From Prostheceraeus crozeri (taxonomy: Eukaryota > Platyhelminthes > Polycladida > Euryleptidae), in the NCBI GenBank assembly GCA_907163375.1, contig CAJQUW010005364.1, positions 146,902-210,901 on the forward strand: 64,000 bases of DNA. The letters are read 5' to 3'. This document shows positions 21,329 through 31,984 of the stretch, piece by piece (within the stretch, counting starts at the first letter, position 1; the number at the start of each line of letters is the position of its first letter). A model generated the notes under the pieces. It saw nothing but the letters and a program-made list of their open reading frames with translations. It did no database searches and had not been told where the DNA came from. The position numbers and the translations under genes are program-made.

Positions 21329-22984
21329 CAGTCCGTTTCATAAAAAGTGGATCATCCTAAAATTTGACTAAATAAAACATAAGTATGATACAGAAAGCAT
21401 TTTTCATGTTATTGCATGTCCTTAATATATTTAGATGTCCTTATATAATCTGATAAGCTATGATACAGTAACGGTTCTTAAGAAGCTAATATTTTGTGGC
21501 CCTACCCTTATTGTCAATGACATTACCAATTCGTCTAGGCATTGATTCGATAATATCGTTGATTTTTGACTGATCTAACTTTCTCCACTCTCTTTTTAAC
21601 AGTGACGTAAGTTGTGATGCGCCATCTGTAGGTAGCAGTGAACGACGAACGTTACGTTTTAGAATACTCCATACATTTTCTATGGGATTCAGATCAGGAG
21701 AACGAGCTGGCCAAGATAATGTCCTAAGCCCTAATTGAGACTTGCACAAGTTGACTCTACTACTCCTGTGACACGTAGCATTATCATCCATAAATAACCA
21801 AGTCGATGGATCACCAGGTTGATCTGTCATTTGGCCAATGTTCATTCGTAAAACATTCACATAGCGTTCAGAATTCATGGTTCCTTGCTGTATGTGAAGT
21901 TCAGAGCAGCCATTGGTCCAAATGCCAGCCCAAATTAGTAGAGTCGCACCACCTTGTACCCGGGGACGATGTAAATGTCTCGGAATTTCCTGATCAGATT
22001 TTATCCATAATTTCAATCGACCCTCACTATCCTTCAGACGGACTGATGCCTCATAAGACCAGACAACCCGATCCCATTGATTTCGCCAGTGACAATGACT
22101 CATTGCCCATCTGAAACGTCTTTTTGTATGCTGATCTGATAATTCGATCTGAGAGGGTCTCTTACAGCTCTTGAAATTCGACTCAATAAGTCTTCTACGA
22201 ATAGTGGACTTAGAAATAGACGAGTATAGTGCAGCCATCTCAGTTAACGAGAGACTTGGATCAACTTTAACAAATCTCAAAATTAGGCGGTCTCTACGTT
22301 TGGATGTTTTGCGTGGACGGCCAGAGCCCTCTTTACGACAGAGTCGAAAATCATCATTATGCCATCGATGCACATTTGTGTAAGGGACATTTAGTCGCTT
22401 GCTTGCAGCTCGCAAAGAAAACCCTTGTTCTAGCAAGGCTGACACTTTGCCTTTTGTGAATGCGATCTCGTTATTGTTCATTTGTGCTTTGTATTGTTTT
22501 CAACCGGTAAGAGATAGATTTCTAGCTGAAAGCAATCAGGAGTGCTGCCAACACCACCGCAACGAAGTCAGGAAGCTATGGAACATGAAGTCCAGTTAAT
22601 CACATGTAGCAGTTACATTATTGTTGATGAATAATGGTGCTATACTGGCTCTGATTGACCGATATTCTTTAGTTTTGTTTTGCTTGATAGCTTTTGGCTT
22701 GTAGAACAACATATTACATAACAAAGGAAACAAATGTAATTTTATAAGAGTGAGGTATGATTTTGTGTAACATTGCTAAATGAAGATCAAATTATCTACT
22801 ACTTCTTTATCTATAACAGGAAAACAACTCAATATTCATGCTTGAAATTTCCAACAATGATATTAGTAAGCACAACTGACATATCTTCCAAATTTCAGAG
22901 AAATTCGTTCAAGTTTGGCGGAGTTAGACAAAGTTGAAGTTAAGGCGATGTTTAAGGGTGATCCATTTTTTATGAAACAATCTG
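21329..22984 (-). mobile_element. Tc1/mariner-like transposon, 1.66 kb
   Basis: Inverted termini CAGTCCGTTTCATAAAAAG (21,329) and, inverted, CAGATTGTTTCATAAAAAA (ending 22,984), with the canonical TA duplication at 21,327-21,328 and 22,985-22,986. It carries a single minus-strand transposase gene. Bases 22,482-22,984 are the 5' arm and hold nothing else recognisable. Divergence between the two termini and a damaged catalytic residue indicate an old copy. Confidence 0.9.
21486..22481 (-). CDS. Tc1-like DD34E transposase with first catalytic Asp replaced
   Basis: 331 residues, full length for the family. N-terminal paired helix-turn-helix DNA-binding region (KVSALLEQGFSLRAASKRLNVP; SGRPRKTSKRRDRLILRFV, with the GRPR hook between), then the DDE core: WDRVVWSYEASVRL, where the family normally has Ser-Asp-Glu (here Tyr, codon TAT for GAT, near 22,052); GGATLLIWAGI; the second Asp in FMDDNATCHRS; and Glu in SPDLNPIENVWSILK. 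The ORF is otherwise uninterrupted. Loss of the first metal-binding Asp should abolish catalysis although DNA binding may persist. ATG at 22,481 matches the typical start. Confidence 0.9.
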   Translation of the reverse strand: MNNNEIAFTKGKVSALLEQGFSLRAASKRLNVPYTNVHRWHNDDFRLCRKEGSGRPRKTSKRRDRLILRFVKVDPSLSLTEMAALYSSISKSTIRRRLIESNFKSCKRPSQIELSDQHTKRRFRWAMSHCHWRNQWDRVVWSYEASVRLKDSEGRLKLWIKSDQEIPRHLHRPRVQGGATLLIWAGIWTNGCSELHIQQGTMNSERYVNVLRMNIGQMTDQPGDPSTWLFMDDNATCHRSSRVNLCKSQLGLRTLSWPARSPDLNPIENVWSILKRNVRRSLLPTDGASQLTSLLKREWRKLDQSKINDIIESMPRRIGNVIDNKGRATKY

Positions 22985-22986
22985 TA

Positions 22987-24140
22987 TTATCAGCTGATCA
23001 CCACCTCCCTCATTTCGTGCACGCGCATCTCCGATCATTGTCTTCTCCCCAACCATGTTGCTCGCACGCTTACCCTGCTTCCCTCGCACACTTTTTCCTC
23101 TCAGCGATGGAATCCTAAGTGAGTCCATGTCTCAGCGTTCTGTAGACTGAACCGATGCGCACGCGTGGGAACTGCAATACGTCCACCTCGGAAAACGGCT
23201 TTCGCCACTAGCGAAAGCAAAATTGCAGTGCAAAGAAAGGTACACAACCAGTACCGTCTATCAAGATTTTTTAATTTGGTCTGTATCGATACTAGAGCAT
23301 CATTTAAGTTGATTCAGCGCCGTCTATTTGCAACTCGAGGCGCAATTCTCTCGCTGCGCGTCGAAGAATTCTCGGTGATGACGTCAGCTGTGATACGGTG
23401 ACAATAAAGGACGGCAGCAGTACGCAGCGCTGACTGCAGCACTGAGGTGTCAGCCGTCTCAGTTAAAGGCGTGCGTGTACTAGGCGGCCAGTAAGAATGT
23501 TTAGTCATCGCTGCGGAGATGGGAAGTCATCTCTCTGTGCGCGCACTCTCCCGACGCCAACAATTGGTCGTGGCGGCCATCAAGATTTGCAGCGACGCAC
23601 AGGCGACCAAGATGTCGCAGCGACCAATAAAATGCATTACAGCCTATCACAGAGCGCGCACTTTCATGGTCGTTCATTTTTGAGGCCGCAGCGGCCTTAG
23701 TGCGCGTACGTCGCAAGTCCCGTTTGCTCTGAACATTTTCCGATGGAGACAGGACATTAAACTTGAAGTACGATTTGTTCAAAACGGTTAAAAGCAACCA
23801 CAGGAAATCTTAAAGGATCGGGCTTTTCTGATGTTGAACTAGGATCGAAAAGGGACCGGCTGTAAAGCTTCCACTGAGAAGTCTGGATTAGAAATATTGA
23901 ATGCCATGAATAATTGAGCATGTAGTAATCGTGGGTGTTAGCATGAGAGCTGATAGTTGTGTTCCGTCATTTGTTAAACATAATTGCGTTTCGAACAGCC
24001 TTAAATGCGTTAAAGAACGAACGGTGTTCTAGCGATGCCAATATGCAAACCTGTATGAATAATCTACAAAAAAGACTGCGATAATGGTTTCAAATACTAT
24101 CCTTGTGCAAATATTTGCTTGAAAAGTCCCTGCATTATAA
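22987..24140. other. Flanking DNA without a recognised gene
   Basis: About 1.1 kb, locally less AT-rich at 23,400-23,700, with CpG dinucleotides and short palindromic words (for example GCAGCGGCC). Short open frames on both strands have no protein-like features that I recognise. It could be a promoter-proximal or regulatory host region. Confidence 0.3.
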
Positions 24141-24149
24141 TGAGAAATT

Positions 24150-24615
24150 GGCTGGAGTCAGGGAAAAAGCCAAGGTGTTCGGTTCACGTTTTCTTAAAAA
24201 AGACACGATGCATTTCGTGAACCTCCGGCGCACATGTTCACGCGAATAATGAAGACATTGCACAGTTGGTGACAGACGCTCAGTCGATGACATCATAGCG
24301 CGGATGATGTGTAACTACAGTGCTGAAATAAATAATGTACTCAGACGAATACTACTAAAATTAAAAAACAAAAGTAGAAAGGCAAAGTCAAAAAAAAGGA
24401 AAAAGACAATTGAAAGTCGAGGATCATAGTATCTCACTCCACACAGATCCAACGTTGCATTCCACCTTGTTGACACTGTTGAACTTATTGGACCACAACG
24501 ATTCTTTAATGACACGTCTTCGGTACATGGGATCGCTGTCAACTGTACCACAATTGTCCGCGTAAGCATGTGCGCCGGAGGTGAACCGAACACCTTGGCT
24601 TTTTCCCTGACTCCA
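24150..24615. repeat. Imperfect inverted repeat with about 300-bp loop
   Basis: Left arm at about 24,149-24,247 and right arm at about 24,554-24,620 are reverse complements over GGAGTCAGGGAAAAAGCC, AAGGTGTTCGGTTCAC and CTCCGGCGCACATG. The left arm holds about 33 extra bases between the second and third blocks. The loop contains an A-rich stretch (24,358-24,415). A 114-codon minus-strand frame (24,315-24,659) crosses the right arm; I do not recognise it. It could be the hairpin of a MITE or a fold-back. Confidence 0.6.
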
Positions 24616-25178
24616 ACCGATTTCTCTTCAAATATTTCTTCTAACCATATCTTTAACATTTTTTACTCGCAATGATAATGGCAATTAAGTCAAATTTAAT
24701 TATATCACCGATAGTTGTAGGCGCAAAATATGATAATTTCGCAAAATGTGCAGTCAGTATCACGGTATTTAAATGATACCGTGATAAATGTTCTAGAAGC
24801 CGAACTAGTTGTACTTGCGACTGTGACATTTTCGCACCATTGCAAATGAAGAGCGGATTTTTAACCTTATCAGGAAAAAACAGACAAAGAACAGATCATC
24901 ATTATCATCCTACACTCTAAACAGCTCCCGAATTTTTCAGAAAAATATCTTTGATGATCTGCCTTTTCAGGATCGAGATTTTGACGATTACAGCACAAAG
25001 AATCATTACGAAACGAGTGAATAGCCTTACTTATCATTTATCATTTAATTCGACAGTTGTGTTGTGTCTCGTGCTCCGTCGCTGCTGCTTCGTGTCTGTC
25101 ACACCTGGCTTCCACCAGTCTATTCCTCTTGGTACTCGCAACGATTGGAGTTCCTAGTTTATTCTCCAATTTGCTTTG

Positions 25179-28100
25179 AGTAGTAAGAAAACGGCGAACA
25201 CCAGATAGCGCAAGATGGCCGCCATCGCTGACTCCCCCCCCCTCCCCCTCCCCCTCCCCCTCCCCTCCCCCTCCCCCTCCCCTCCCCCCCCTCTGGAACG
25301 GCAGAGTGTCGTGGTCGGCCGCCGTGGTGCTTTGGGTCTGAGTGTCGTGGTGGACTTGGGCGACCGCCAGGATTAGTCTTGAGGCTATAGTGTGTGATGT
25401 TTTTCGTGCTGAATGTTGGGTTGTAAAATGGGTTGTTTCGAGTGGAAGGAGTGGTTGGATGAGAAAACGGAGGTCGGATTCGTGTTCAGCGTGAAATTCT
25501 GCATCGGTAGGGTGAGTTTCAAGGCAATCGGTGAGAAAAAATTTTCAACATTTTTCGAAAAACGACAGAGTTAGAATTTGGGACGTTTTGGTGTGTAGCG
25601 TCCAAACGAAGCATCGGATGAGAAAACGGAGGCCAGATTCGGAATCTACGTGAAATTTTGGGTTAGGAAGGATGTTTCCAGCGAAATCGGAGAGAAAAAA
25701 TTTTCACTGACCTCCCCCCCCCCTCTGGACAGCTTGCTTCGATTTTGGCTTCTAGTGGACGGATTTTGTCGTGCGATAGCTCGTTTGAAAGCTAAGAGTG
25801 AGACAAATTCAGTGAAAGAATCGGCTTGTTCCTATCTGTCTTCGTTTAGATGTGAGACGCCATTTAAGATTTTGGGACATTGGCGAAAAACGACAGAGTT
25901 AGAATTTGGGACGTTTTGGGCTGTAGCTTCAAAACGAAGGCTCGGATGGGAAAACGGATTTCAGATTTGGAATCAGCGTGAAATTCTTTATCTGTATGGT
26001 GAGTTTCAAGTCAATCGGAGAGAAAAAATTTTCAACATTTTTCGAAAAAACGACAGAGTTAGAATTTGGGACGTTTTGGTGTGTAGCGCCCAAACGAAGC
26101 ATCGGATGAGAAAACGGAGGCCAGATTCGGAATCTACGTGAAATTTTGGGTTAGGAAGGATGTTTCCAGCGAAATCGGAGAGAAAAAATTTTCTGCTGAC
26201 GTCCCCCCCCCTCTGGACAGCTTGCTTCGATTTCGGCTTCTAGTGGACGGATTTTGTCGTGCGATAGCTCGTTTGAAAGCTAAGAGTGAGACAAATTCAG
26301 TGAAAGAATCGGCTTGTTCCTATCTGTCTTCGTTCAAAAGTTAGAGCGGTTACAAGATTTTAGGTCGGAGCTCGCTTACCTGAAAAAATCCTAAGTGTCA
26401 GAGTGACTTTGTATGGGTAAAATTTTGAAAATTTTCCAAAGTGTGGAATTTCGACCTGGGACCGTCACCAAAACATTTTTCATCAAATTCTGAAATTTCG
26501 CTGACCTCCCCCCCCCTCTGGACAGCTTGCTTCGATTTTGGCTTCCAGTGGATGGATTTTGTCGTGCGATAGCTCGTTTGAAAGCTAAGAGTGAGACAAG
26601 TTCAGTGAAAGAATCGGCTTGTTCCTATCTGTCTTCGTTCAAAAGTTAGAGCGGTTACAAGATTTTAGGTCGGAGCTCGCTTACCTGAAAAAATCCTAAG
26701 TGTCAGAGTGACTTTGTATGGGTAAAATTTTGAAAATTTTCCAAAGTGTGGAATTTCGACCTGGGACCGTCACCAAAACATTTTTCATCAAATTCTGAAA
26801 TTTCGCTGACCTCCCCCCCCCTCTGGACAGCTTGCTTCGATTTTGGCTTCCAGTGGATGGATTTTGTCGTGCGATAGCTCGTTTGAAAGCTAAGAGTGAG
26901 ACAAATTCACTGAAAGAATCGGCTTGTTCCTATCTGTCTTCGTTTAGATGTGAGACGCCATTTAAGATTTTGGGACATTGGCGAAAATCGACAGAGTTAG
27001 AATTTGGGACGTTTTGGGCTGTAGCTTCAAAACGAAGCATCGGATGGGAAAACGGATTTCAGATTTGGAATCAGCGTGAAATTCTTTATCTGTATGGTGA
27101 GTTTCAAGTCAATCGGAGAGAAAAAATTTTCAACATTTTTCGAAAAAACGACAGAGTTAGAATTTGGGACGTTTTGGTGTGTAGCGCCCAAACGAAGCAT
27201 CGGATGAGAAAACGGAGGCCAGATTCGGAATCTACGTGAAATTTTGGGTTAGGAAGGATGTTTCCAGCGAAATCGGAGAGAAAAAATTTTCTGCTGACGT
27301 CCCCCCCCCTTCTGGACAGCTTGCTTCGATTTCGGCTTCTAGTGGACGGATTTTGTCGTGCGATAGCTCGTTTGAAAGCTAAGAGTGAGACAAATTCAGT
27401 GAAAGAATCGGCTTGTTCCTATCTGTCTTCGTTCAAAAGTTAGAGCGGTTACAAGATTTTAGGTCGGAGCTCGCTTACCTGAGAAAATCCTAAGTGTCAG
27501 AGTGACTTTGTATGGGTAAAATTTTGAAAATTTTCCAAAGTGTGGAATTTCGACCTGGGACCGTCACCAAAACATTTTTCATCAAATTCTGAAATTTCGC
27601 TGACCTCCCCCCCCCCTCTGGACAGCTTGCTTCGATTTTGGCTTCCAGTGGATGGATTTTGTCGTGCGATAGCTCGTTTGAAAGCTAAGAGTGAGACAAG
27701 TTCAGTGAAAGAATCGGCTTGTTCCTATCTGTCTTCGTTCAAAAGTTAGAGCGGTTACAAGATTTTAGGTCGGAGCTCGCTTACCTGAAAAAATCCTAAG
27801 TGTCAGAGTGACTTTGTATGGGTAAAATTTTGAAAATTTTCCAAAGTGTGGAATTTCGACCTGGGACCGTCACCAAAACATTTTTCATCAAATTCTGAAA
27901 TTTCGCTGACCTCCCCCCCCTCTGGACAGCTTGCTTCGATTTTGGCTTCCAGTGGATGGATTTTGTCGTGCGATAGCTCGTTTGAAAGCTAAGAGTGAGA
28001 CAAATTCACTGAAAGAATCGGCTTGTTCCTATCTGTCTTCGTTTAGATGTGAGACGCCATTTAAGATTTTGGGACATTGGCGAAAAACGACAGAGTTAGA

Positions 28101-28240
28101 ATTTGGGACGTTTTGGGCTGTAGCTTCAAAACGAAGGCTCGGATGGGAAAACGGAGGCCAGATTCGGATTCAGCGTCAAATTCTACATGGAAATGGTGTA
28201 TTTCTAGCTCAATCGGAGCACTAGAACCGGAGATAGACGG
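25179..28240 (+). repeat. Left terminal inverted repeat of the Polinton, with seven tandem units
   Basis: Starts with about 50 bp of unique terminus, a C-rich tract, then tandem units. A marker word (CTGGACAGCTTGCTTCGA) occurs at 25,725, 26,213, 26,518, 26,823, 27,312, 27,618 and 27,922. The spacings are therefore about 488, 305, 305, 489, 306 and 304: two unit lengths arranged as a repeated higher-order block of long-short-short. Each unit also has a C run preceded by CTGAC and followed by CTCTGGA. Open frames inside (for example VDGFCRAIARLKAKSET) are periodic repeat sequence, not genes. Confidence 0.93.
25228..25292 (+). repeat. (CCCCCT)n tract near the left Polinton end
   Basis: An imperfect CCCCCT/CCCCT array starting about 50 bp from the terminus, between GCTGACTC and CTCTGGAACGG. 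The complementary strand is (AGGGGG)n, able to form G-quadruplexes. The same context, with a shorter C run, occurs in every internal tandem unit. Confidence 0.9.
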
Positions 28241-29381
28241 GATTTTTAGTGTTTGGATGATGGGTATTACGTCATCAGCTGATCGCCACACACTATATAA
28301 GCTGGGAACCGACGGAGACTTGTCATTTAGAGGAGAACGATTGTCAGAGGTAGGTCGTCTCTCTGAGCTCCGATGATAGCTTCGGACATTCCAAATTCCA
28401 AGTTTCTGTAAGAAACCGACTTAGAAAATTTCATTGCTGATATCAGCTAAGCCGTCAGACTTAGAGGTTCGCCAGGAGATGGCCTTCGTCTCCAGGCCAT
28501 AAAAGACTCCAAAACTTTAAAGGCTTGTAACTTTGCTTCTACAAGTCCGTTTGACTTGATTCAAAAAAGGTTCGGTCGCTATTGACCTGCCCTAAGTGAT
28601 GGACTACTTATAAAATTTTATAAGTAGTGCTAAAAAGTTGAAAATTTTAAATTCACTAGTTTTGGAGGTTTTCTGGGGTTTTCGACCCTGCTGAAGTCAA
28701 TGAAAGCATTTTTAATGATGTCTGAGCCAGTCTTCTCATGGTATAAGCGGCTTTTCACTGAAAGCGAGCAAGACATGGAGAGTTTTGCTGTAATATTCCA
28801 CTGACAGGGTGTTCCTTCGGGACGGCGGACGATGCCGTAGTGATAAGTGTGGCAAGGGAATGTGTCATATTTAAGACCGTAACCGCTGGGGCAACTCATG
28901 TTGGGCATTTGACACAGCTCTCAACGTAGCACTTTGAACGCCAATCGGTTGAGTCTTAGCTATCTTGTCATGGGTGGCCTCTAAACATCTCCATTGCAAA
29001 ACGCTGGTGAATCAAGCACTCTACGGCTTGCTATCAAGCAGATCAAAGCAATAACTTGGGATGTTTCCTCAAGGTTTTCAAGTATGCTGAGTTCAAATCT
29101 GCTATCAGATTTCAAATTTAACTAAGTCTAAGGCAGCTTTGAGGGGTTAGATCCCAGCTACTGTTCACTACCTTTGACTCGGCGTTGCTGTTACCACTTC
29201 GGGGCAGTGACAATGATGTCTTAAGCTGTAAATAGCGGGTATCGGGGAAGATCTCTCACTTCCCTAGTGATCAGTACAAGGCCTTCGGGCTGTCGACGGG
29301 ATCGAGTGCCACTCACTACACTCAAATCTATCATTCCTCACTAAGTGTAAAAATCATTGTTTTCCGTTTTTCGCTTCAGAA
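28241..29381 (+). promoter_or_regulatory. TATA-box promoter and probable 5' leader of the coiled-coil gene
   Basis: CTATATAAG (28,293-28,301) follows GCTGATCGCCACACA. About 50 bases later comes CAGAGGTAGGT, a possible 5' splice site, and TTTTTCGCTTCAG ends at 29,379 immediately before AAATGCCG, a good 3' splice site. So a leader intron of about 1 kb is plausible (inference). Bases 28,400-29,340 have no convincing gene; a minus-strand open frame at 28,630-28,908 is discussed under the diverged duplicate. Confidence 0.45.
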
Positions 29382-30554
29382 ATGCCGAAATACAATAATA
29401 TGAAGACCAGTTTCAAACTGTGTCAATGCCGGAAGGTATTCCGAGCTGACGCCTTCAAAAAGCACGCTTGTACTAACAAGAAACAGATAGGGGTCGCTCG
29501 CTACTATTGCGGAGTCCACAAAGTCAGTCGCTTAAGTGAGCGGCTGGAGGATTGGCACTCACAACACAGCGAGTGTCAAACAGGCGAAGTAGGCGAAGAA
29601 GAACGGAGTTCACTCTTCGCCACTGAGCTCCGTTCTTTAGAGCTACAATCTGCCAACGAGCAAGAACGGAGTTCACTCTTCACCACTGAGGCCACTGAGC
29701 TACAATCCGCCATTGAAGCGATTGCCGCTGTATCCTCGCTTAGTAGCGAGAGTTCGCTGACCAGCAGCGATAGTGAGGAGGAGGAGGGAGAGCTACAGTC
29801 GCAACTTATCAAGGACGTCGACCTCGATCGCGAGACCCCTACAGCCGTAACTGTGAGTGGAATTGCAACACAATGTCGCAATTTTGTCAAGCGCCCGCCG
29901 GTGATCGCCGAACGGGATAGATTAAAGAAAGAGGCGGAGAAGTTGAAGGAGGAGGCCTTCTCATACAAGGCAAAGTATGAGGACCTAAAGAACGTGGCCG
30001 GAGAGATGAAGAAGGTGAAGGAGAGATTAAGCGAGCGGGATGGCGAGTTGGAGCAGGAGAGGCTCAAGACTCTCGAGGGGAAAGCCAGAGAAGAGGCTTT
30101 GCTAGCAGAGAGGGAAAGTAGGGAGAAGGAGATACGAAGGTTGAAGGAGGAAGTGGAGAGACTCCGTGTGCAGATGGCTAAGGTTGTCGAGACGAACCAC
30201 GAGCTGCACCGTTCGGCGCAGCTGGTGGATCGCGATCGAAGGGTGCGTTCCAGTCGTCTGCACATCCCTATTAGAAAGGGGAGAGTAGCAGAAACTCCTC
30301 TCTTGTACGAGCGTGGAAGAGGGGAGAAATGCTACTCTCGGGTGAAGAAAGGGGTGGAGTGTCTACACTTCACCTTCGATCATCGTGATCCGATCTCGAA
30401 TTTCCTTTATGAGGAAGCGTCCGAGAAGATCTGTAAGTAAAAATGACTAAATTGATATGTAAGATGATAACTCACTACTTCTTTCTTTACAGACATCCAA
30501 GAGAAGCGACCACCCGCCCCGTTGCCGGAGCCGCAGTCGAAACAACAAGCCTGA
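29382..30554 (+). CDS. Polinton protein of unknown function, Cys-rich head and long coiled coil (two exons)
   Basis: Exon 1 runs from ATG 29,382 to 30,432 and exon 2 from 30,493 to the TGA at 30,552-30,554. A 60-bp intron (GTAAGT...TTTCTTTACAG) joins them in phase, replacing the apparent early stop and adding about 20 residues (ending in PLPEPQSKQQA). N-terminal residues 14-32 have a CxC..C zinc-like cluster (CQCRKVFRADAFKKHAC). Then come Glu/Ser-rich repeats with a duplicated ERSSLF.TE segment, an acidic patch, and about 120 residues of strongly charged coiled coil (RDRLKKEAEKLKEEAF... EKEIRRLKEEVERLRVQM). The C-terminus is basic. No enzyme motif is seen and I do not recognise the family. 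It may be a scaffold or transcription-related factor; that is only a guess from composition. Confidence 0.65.
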
Positions 30555-30639
30555 GTCCCTACCACACACCCCGAGAACGAACCATCGGCTCTCTTAAGGG
30601 CCACCATGGGGCAAGACATGATAGAACCTCCTCGCGGTT

Positions 30640-30937
30640 TGCCCTGGGCAGTCTTCGGACTGGCGAATACTATCATTAAGTTGAATCTGCTATCAGTCAA
30701 CTTGAACGTCGCAAATGAAGTTCGGTGTAATACTTCCTTTCGACGGGCGTTCCTGTAAAGGGCGGCGGTGAAACCCGTAGCTATGTATACCGCAAGGGAC
30801 ATTCGGCAATGGTCAATCTTGTTAAACCTCTCTGCGTCATGTTTGCAAGTGATTGCCTCTGTCTCAACGTAGTATGCATTCGCGTCAGGGCGACATTTAG
30901 CCAACTGTCGAAGGTTGCCTAAAACTTTCCATTGCAT
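30640..30937 (-). pseudogene. Minus-strand fragment resembling 28,660-29,010
   Basis: A minus-strand open frame beginning at 30,937 (MQWKVLGNL.. YYVETEAITCKHDAERF) resembles, in spacing and words, the minus-strand reading of 28,660-29,010 (LQWRCLEATH.. RAVSNAQHELPQR). At DNA level the shared words include TCAACGTAG, CATTGCA.AACG, GGCGG and GCAAGGGA. Stops break the second copy. These may be two diverged copies of a small element-encoded gene or exon; function unknown. Confidence 0.3.
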
Positions 30938-31303
30938 ACGTTATGAGAACCATGAGTTCTACCTGTCTCTATCAATGAGACGAATTGATGAATGGAATGA
31001 AATGGGAGGACACTCACGCGCCACACGCAACATAACACACTTCTCTCTTCCATAGTCTAACAAGCTCTTTACACATGGATCGCAGTCGATTGTTATCCCT
31101 GTATCAGAAGTGTAAGCTATCTTAATTTTATCTAACACTATTTCATCTACCATCATCGCCCATATGAAATGTTATAAGATTTACAAGTTAGACTAAGCGT
31201 GCTACTATTTCCAAATGAAAAAGTATACATGGTTAAATCATCCACTGAAGCCCCATTCAAGTAAGTCAGTATGAAAGCAAAGATAATACGAAATAAACAT
31301 TTA

Positions 31304-31759
31304 TTATGGCATGTATTTCAAAAGGTCTTCATCGTCAATATCGTCCCAGAGTCTGGCTTCACATAGATAACAAAAACAGTTCAGTTGCTTTAATCGTTCT
31401 TCCACTGCAAGCCTCACTTTATCAATATACTCCCACTCTGCCATAGTTCGTGGCTGGGAGTTAGGGGTGTACCACTCCCATAATTGGTGGAGGAATTTCG
31501 TGCTGGTGATCTCCATCACATCGTCAGTATCGTACTGGAGATACTTCCACCTCACGCCTGTTAAGTCGGGACACTCCTTCTCACATACACTCTCCTCTTC
31601 CTCGTCCGCTGGTAATGATAACTTTCGTATATTGTCCAGTCGGTACACCTTCTCCACCTTCGCCTTTCTTGGTGCATTTGGTGTAACGAGCACCTTTGCT
31701 GATGTGCATGGAGAGGAGAACTCCAATGCGGTATTTGGTGTTGTTGGAGGACTTGTCAT
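31304..31759 (-). CDS. Polinton hypothetical acidic protein, 151 aa
   Basis: Pro/Thr/Ser-rich N-terminus (TSPPTTPNTALEF), a central acidic patch (DEEEESVCEKE), then a more ordered region with Trp-rich words (GVRWKYLQYD, LHQLWEWYTP, MAEWEYIDKVRLAVEERLKQL) and a terminal Cys cluster (CFCYLCEARLWDDIDDED). I do not recognise a domain. It is read away from the polymerase gene and probably shares the 225-bp divergent promoter at 31,760-31,984. The acidic C-terminus could mediate protein contacts; no function is assigned. Confidence 0.6.
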   Translation of the reverse strand: MTSPPTTPNTALEFSSPCTSAKVLVTPNAPRKAKVEKVYRLDNIRKLSLPADEEEESVCEKECPDLTGVRWKYLQYDTDDVMEITSTKFLHQLWEWYTPNSQPRTMAEWEYIDKVRLAVEERLKQLNCFCYLCEARLWDDIDDEDLLKYMP

Positions 31760-31984
31760 GTTGTCTTTGAAATGCTGACTTTGAATAATGATAACTTTAA
31801 CATTTTTCTAATTCTAAAGTATACACAAGCAGCCAATCAGAATGAACATCCAATGAATGAAGAGAATGAAAGTATATAAGCAAAGTGACATTCATATCAT
31901 TTCATTTAATCTGTGAATCATACAAGTGACGAACGCACGATCTCTCTCTTTGACTATTATTCTGTCTGATCATATTTCATTAAA
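31760..31984 (+). promoter_or_regulatory. Polymerase-gene promoter cassette (CCAAT, TATA, conserved leader)
   Basis: ATCCAATGA at 31,848-31,856; TATATAAG at 31,873-31,880; leader words TGAATCATAC, AGTGACG and ACGCAC within 31,914-31,938; then TCTCTCTC and the start codon at 31,985. The same elements in the same order and with the same 16-bp and 41-bp spacings precede the 235-aa gene at the other end of the Polinton. A further CCAATCAG lies at 31,833. The divergent acidic gene starts 225 bp away and may share the upstream part. Confidence 0.75.

Noticed and set aside
24315-24659. Minus-strand 114-codon gene
   Set aside because: It crosses an arm of an inverted repeat, ends in low-complexity Phe/Leu residues from an A-rich tract, and has no recognisable motif.
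25650-28376. Repeated open frames with VDGFCRAIARLKAKSET
   Set aside because: They follow the tandem units of the terminal repeat, recur inverted in the right arm, and have no independent protein signal.
29576-30265. 229-codon minus-strand Ser/Leu-rich frame
   Set aside because: Antisense of the Glu/Lys-rich coiled coil, whose codons read as Ser/Leu/Phe on the other strand; a shadow.
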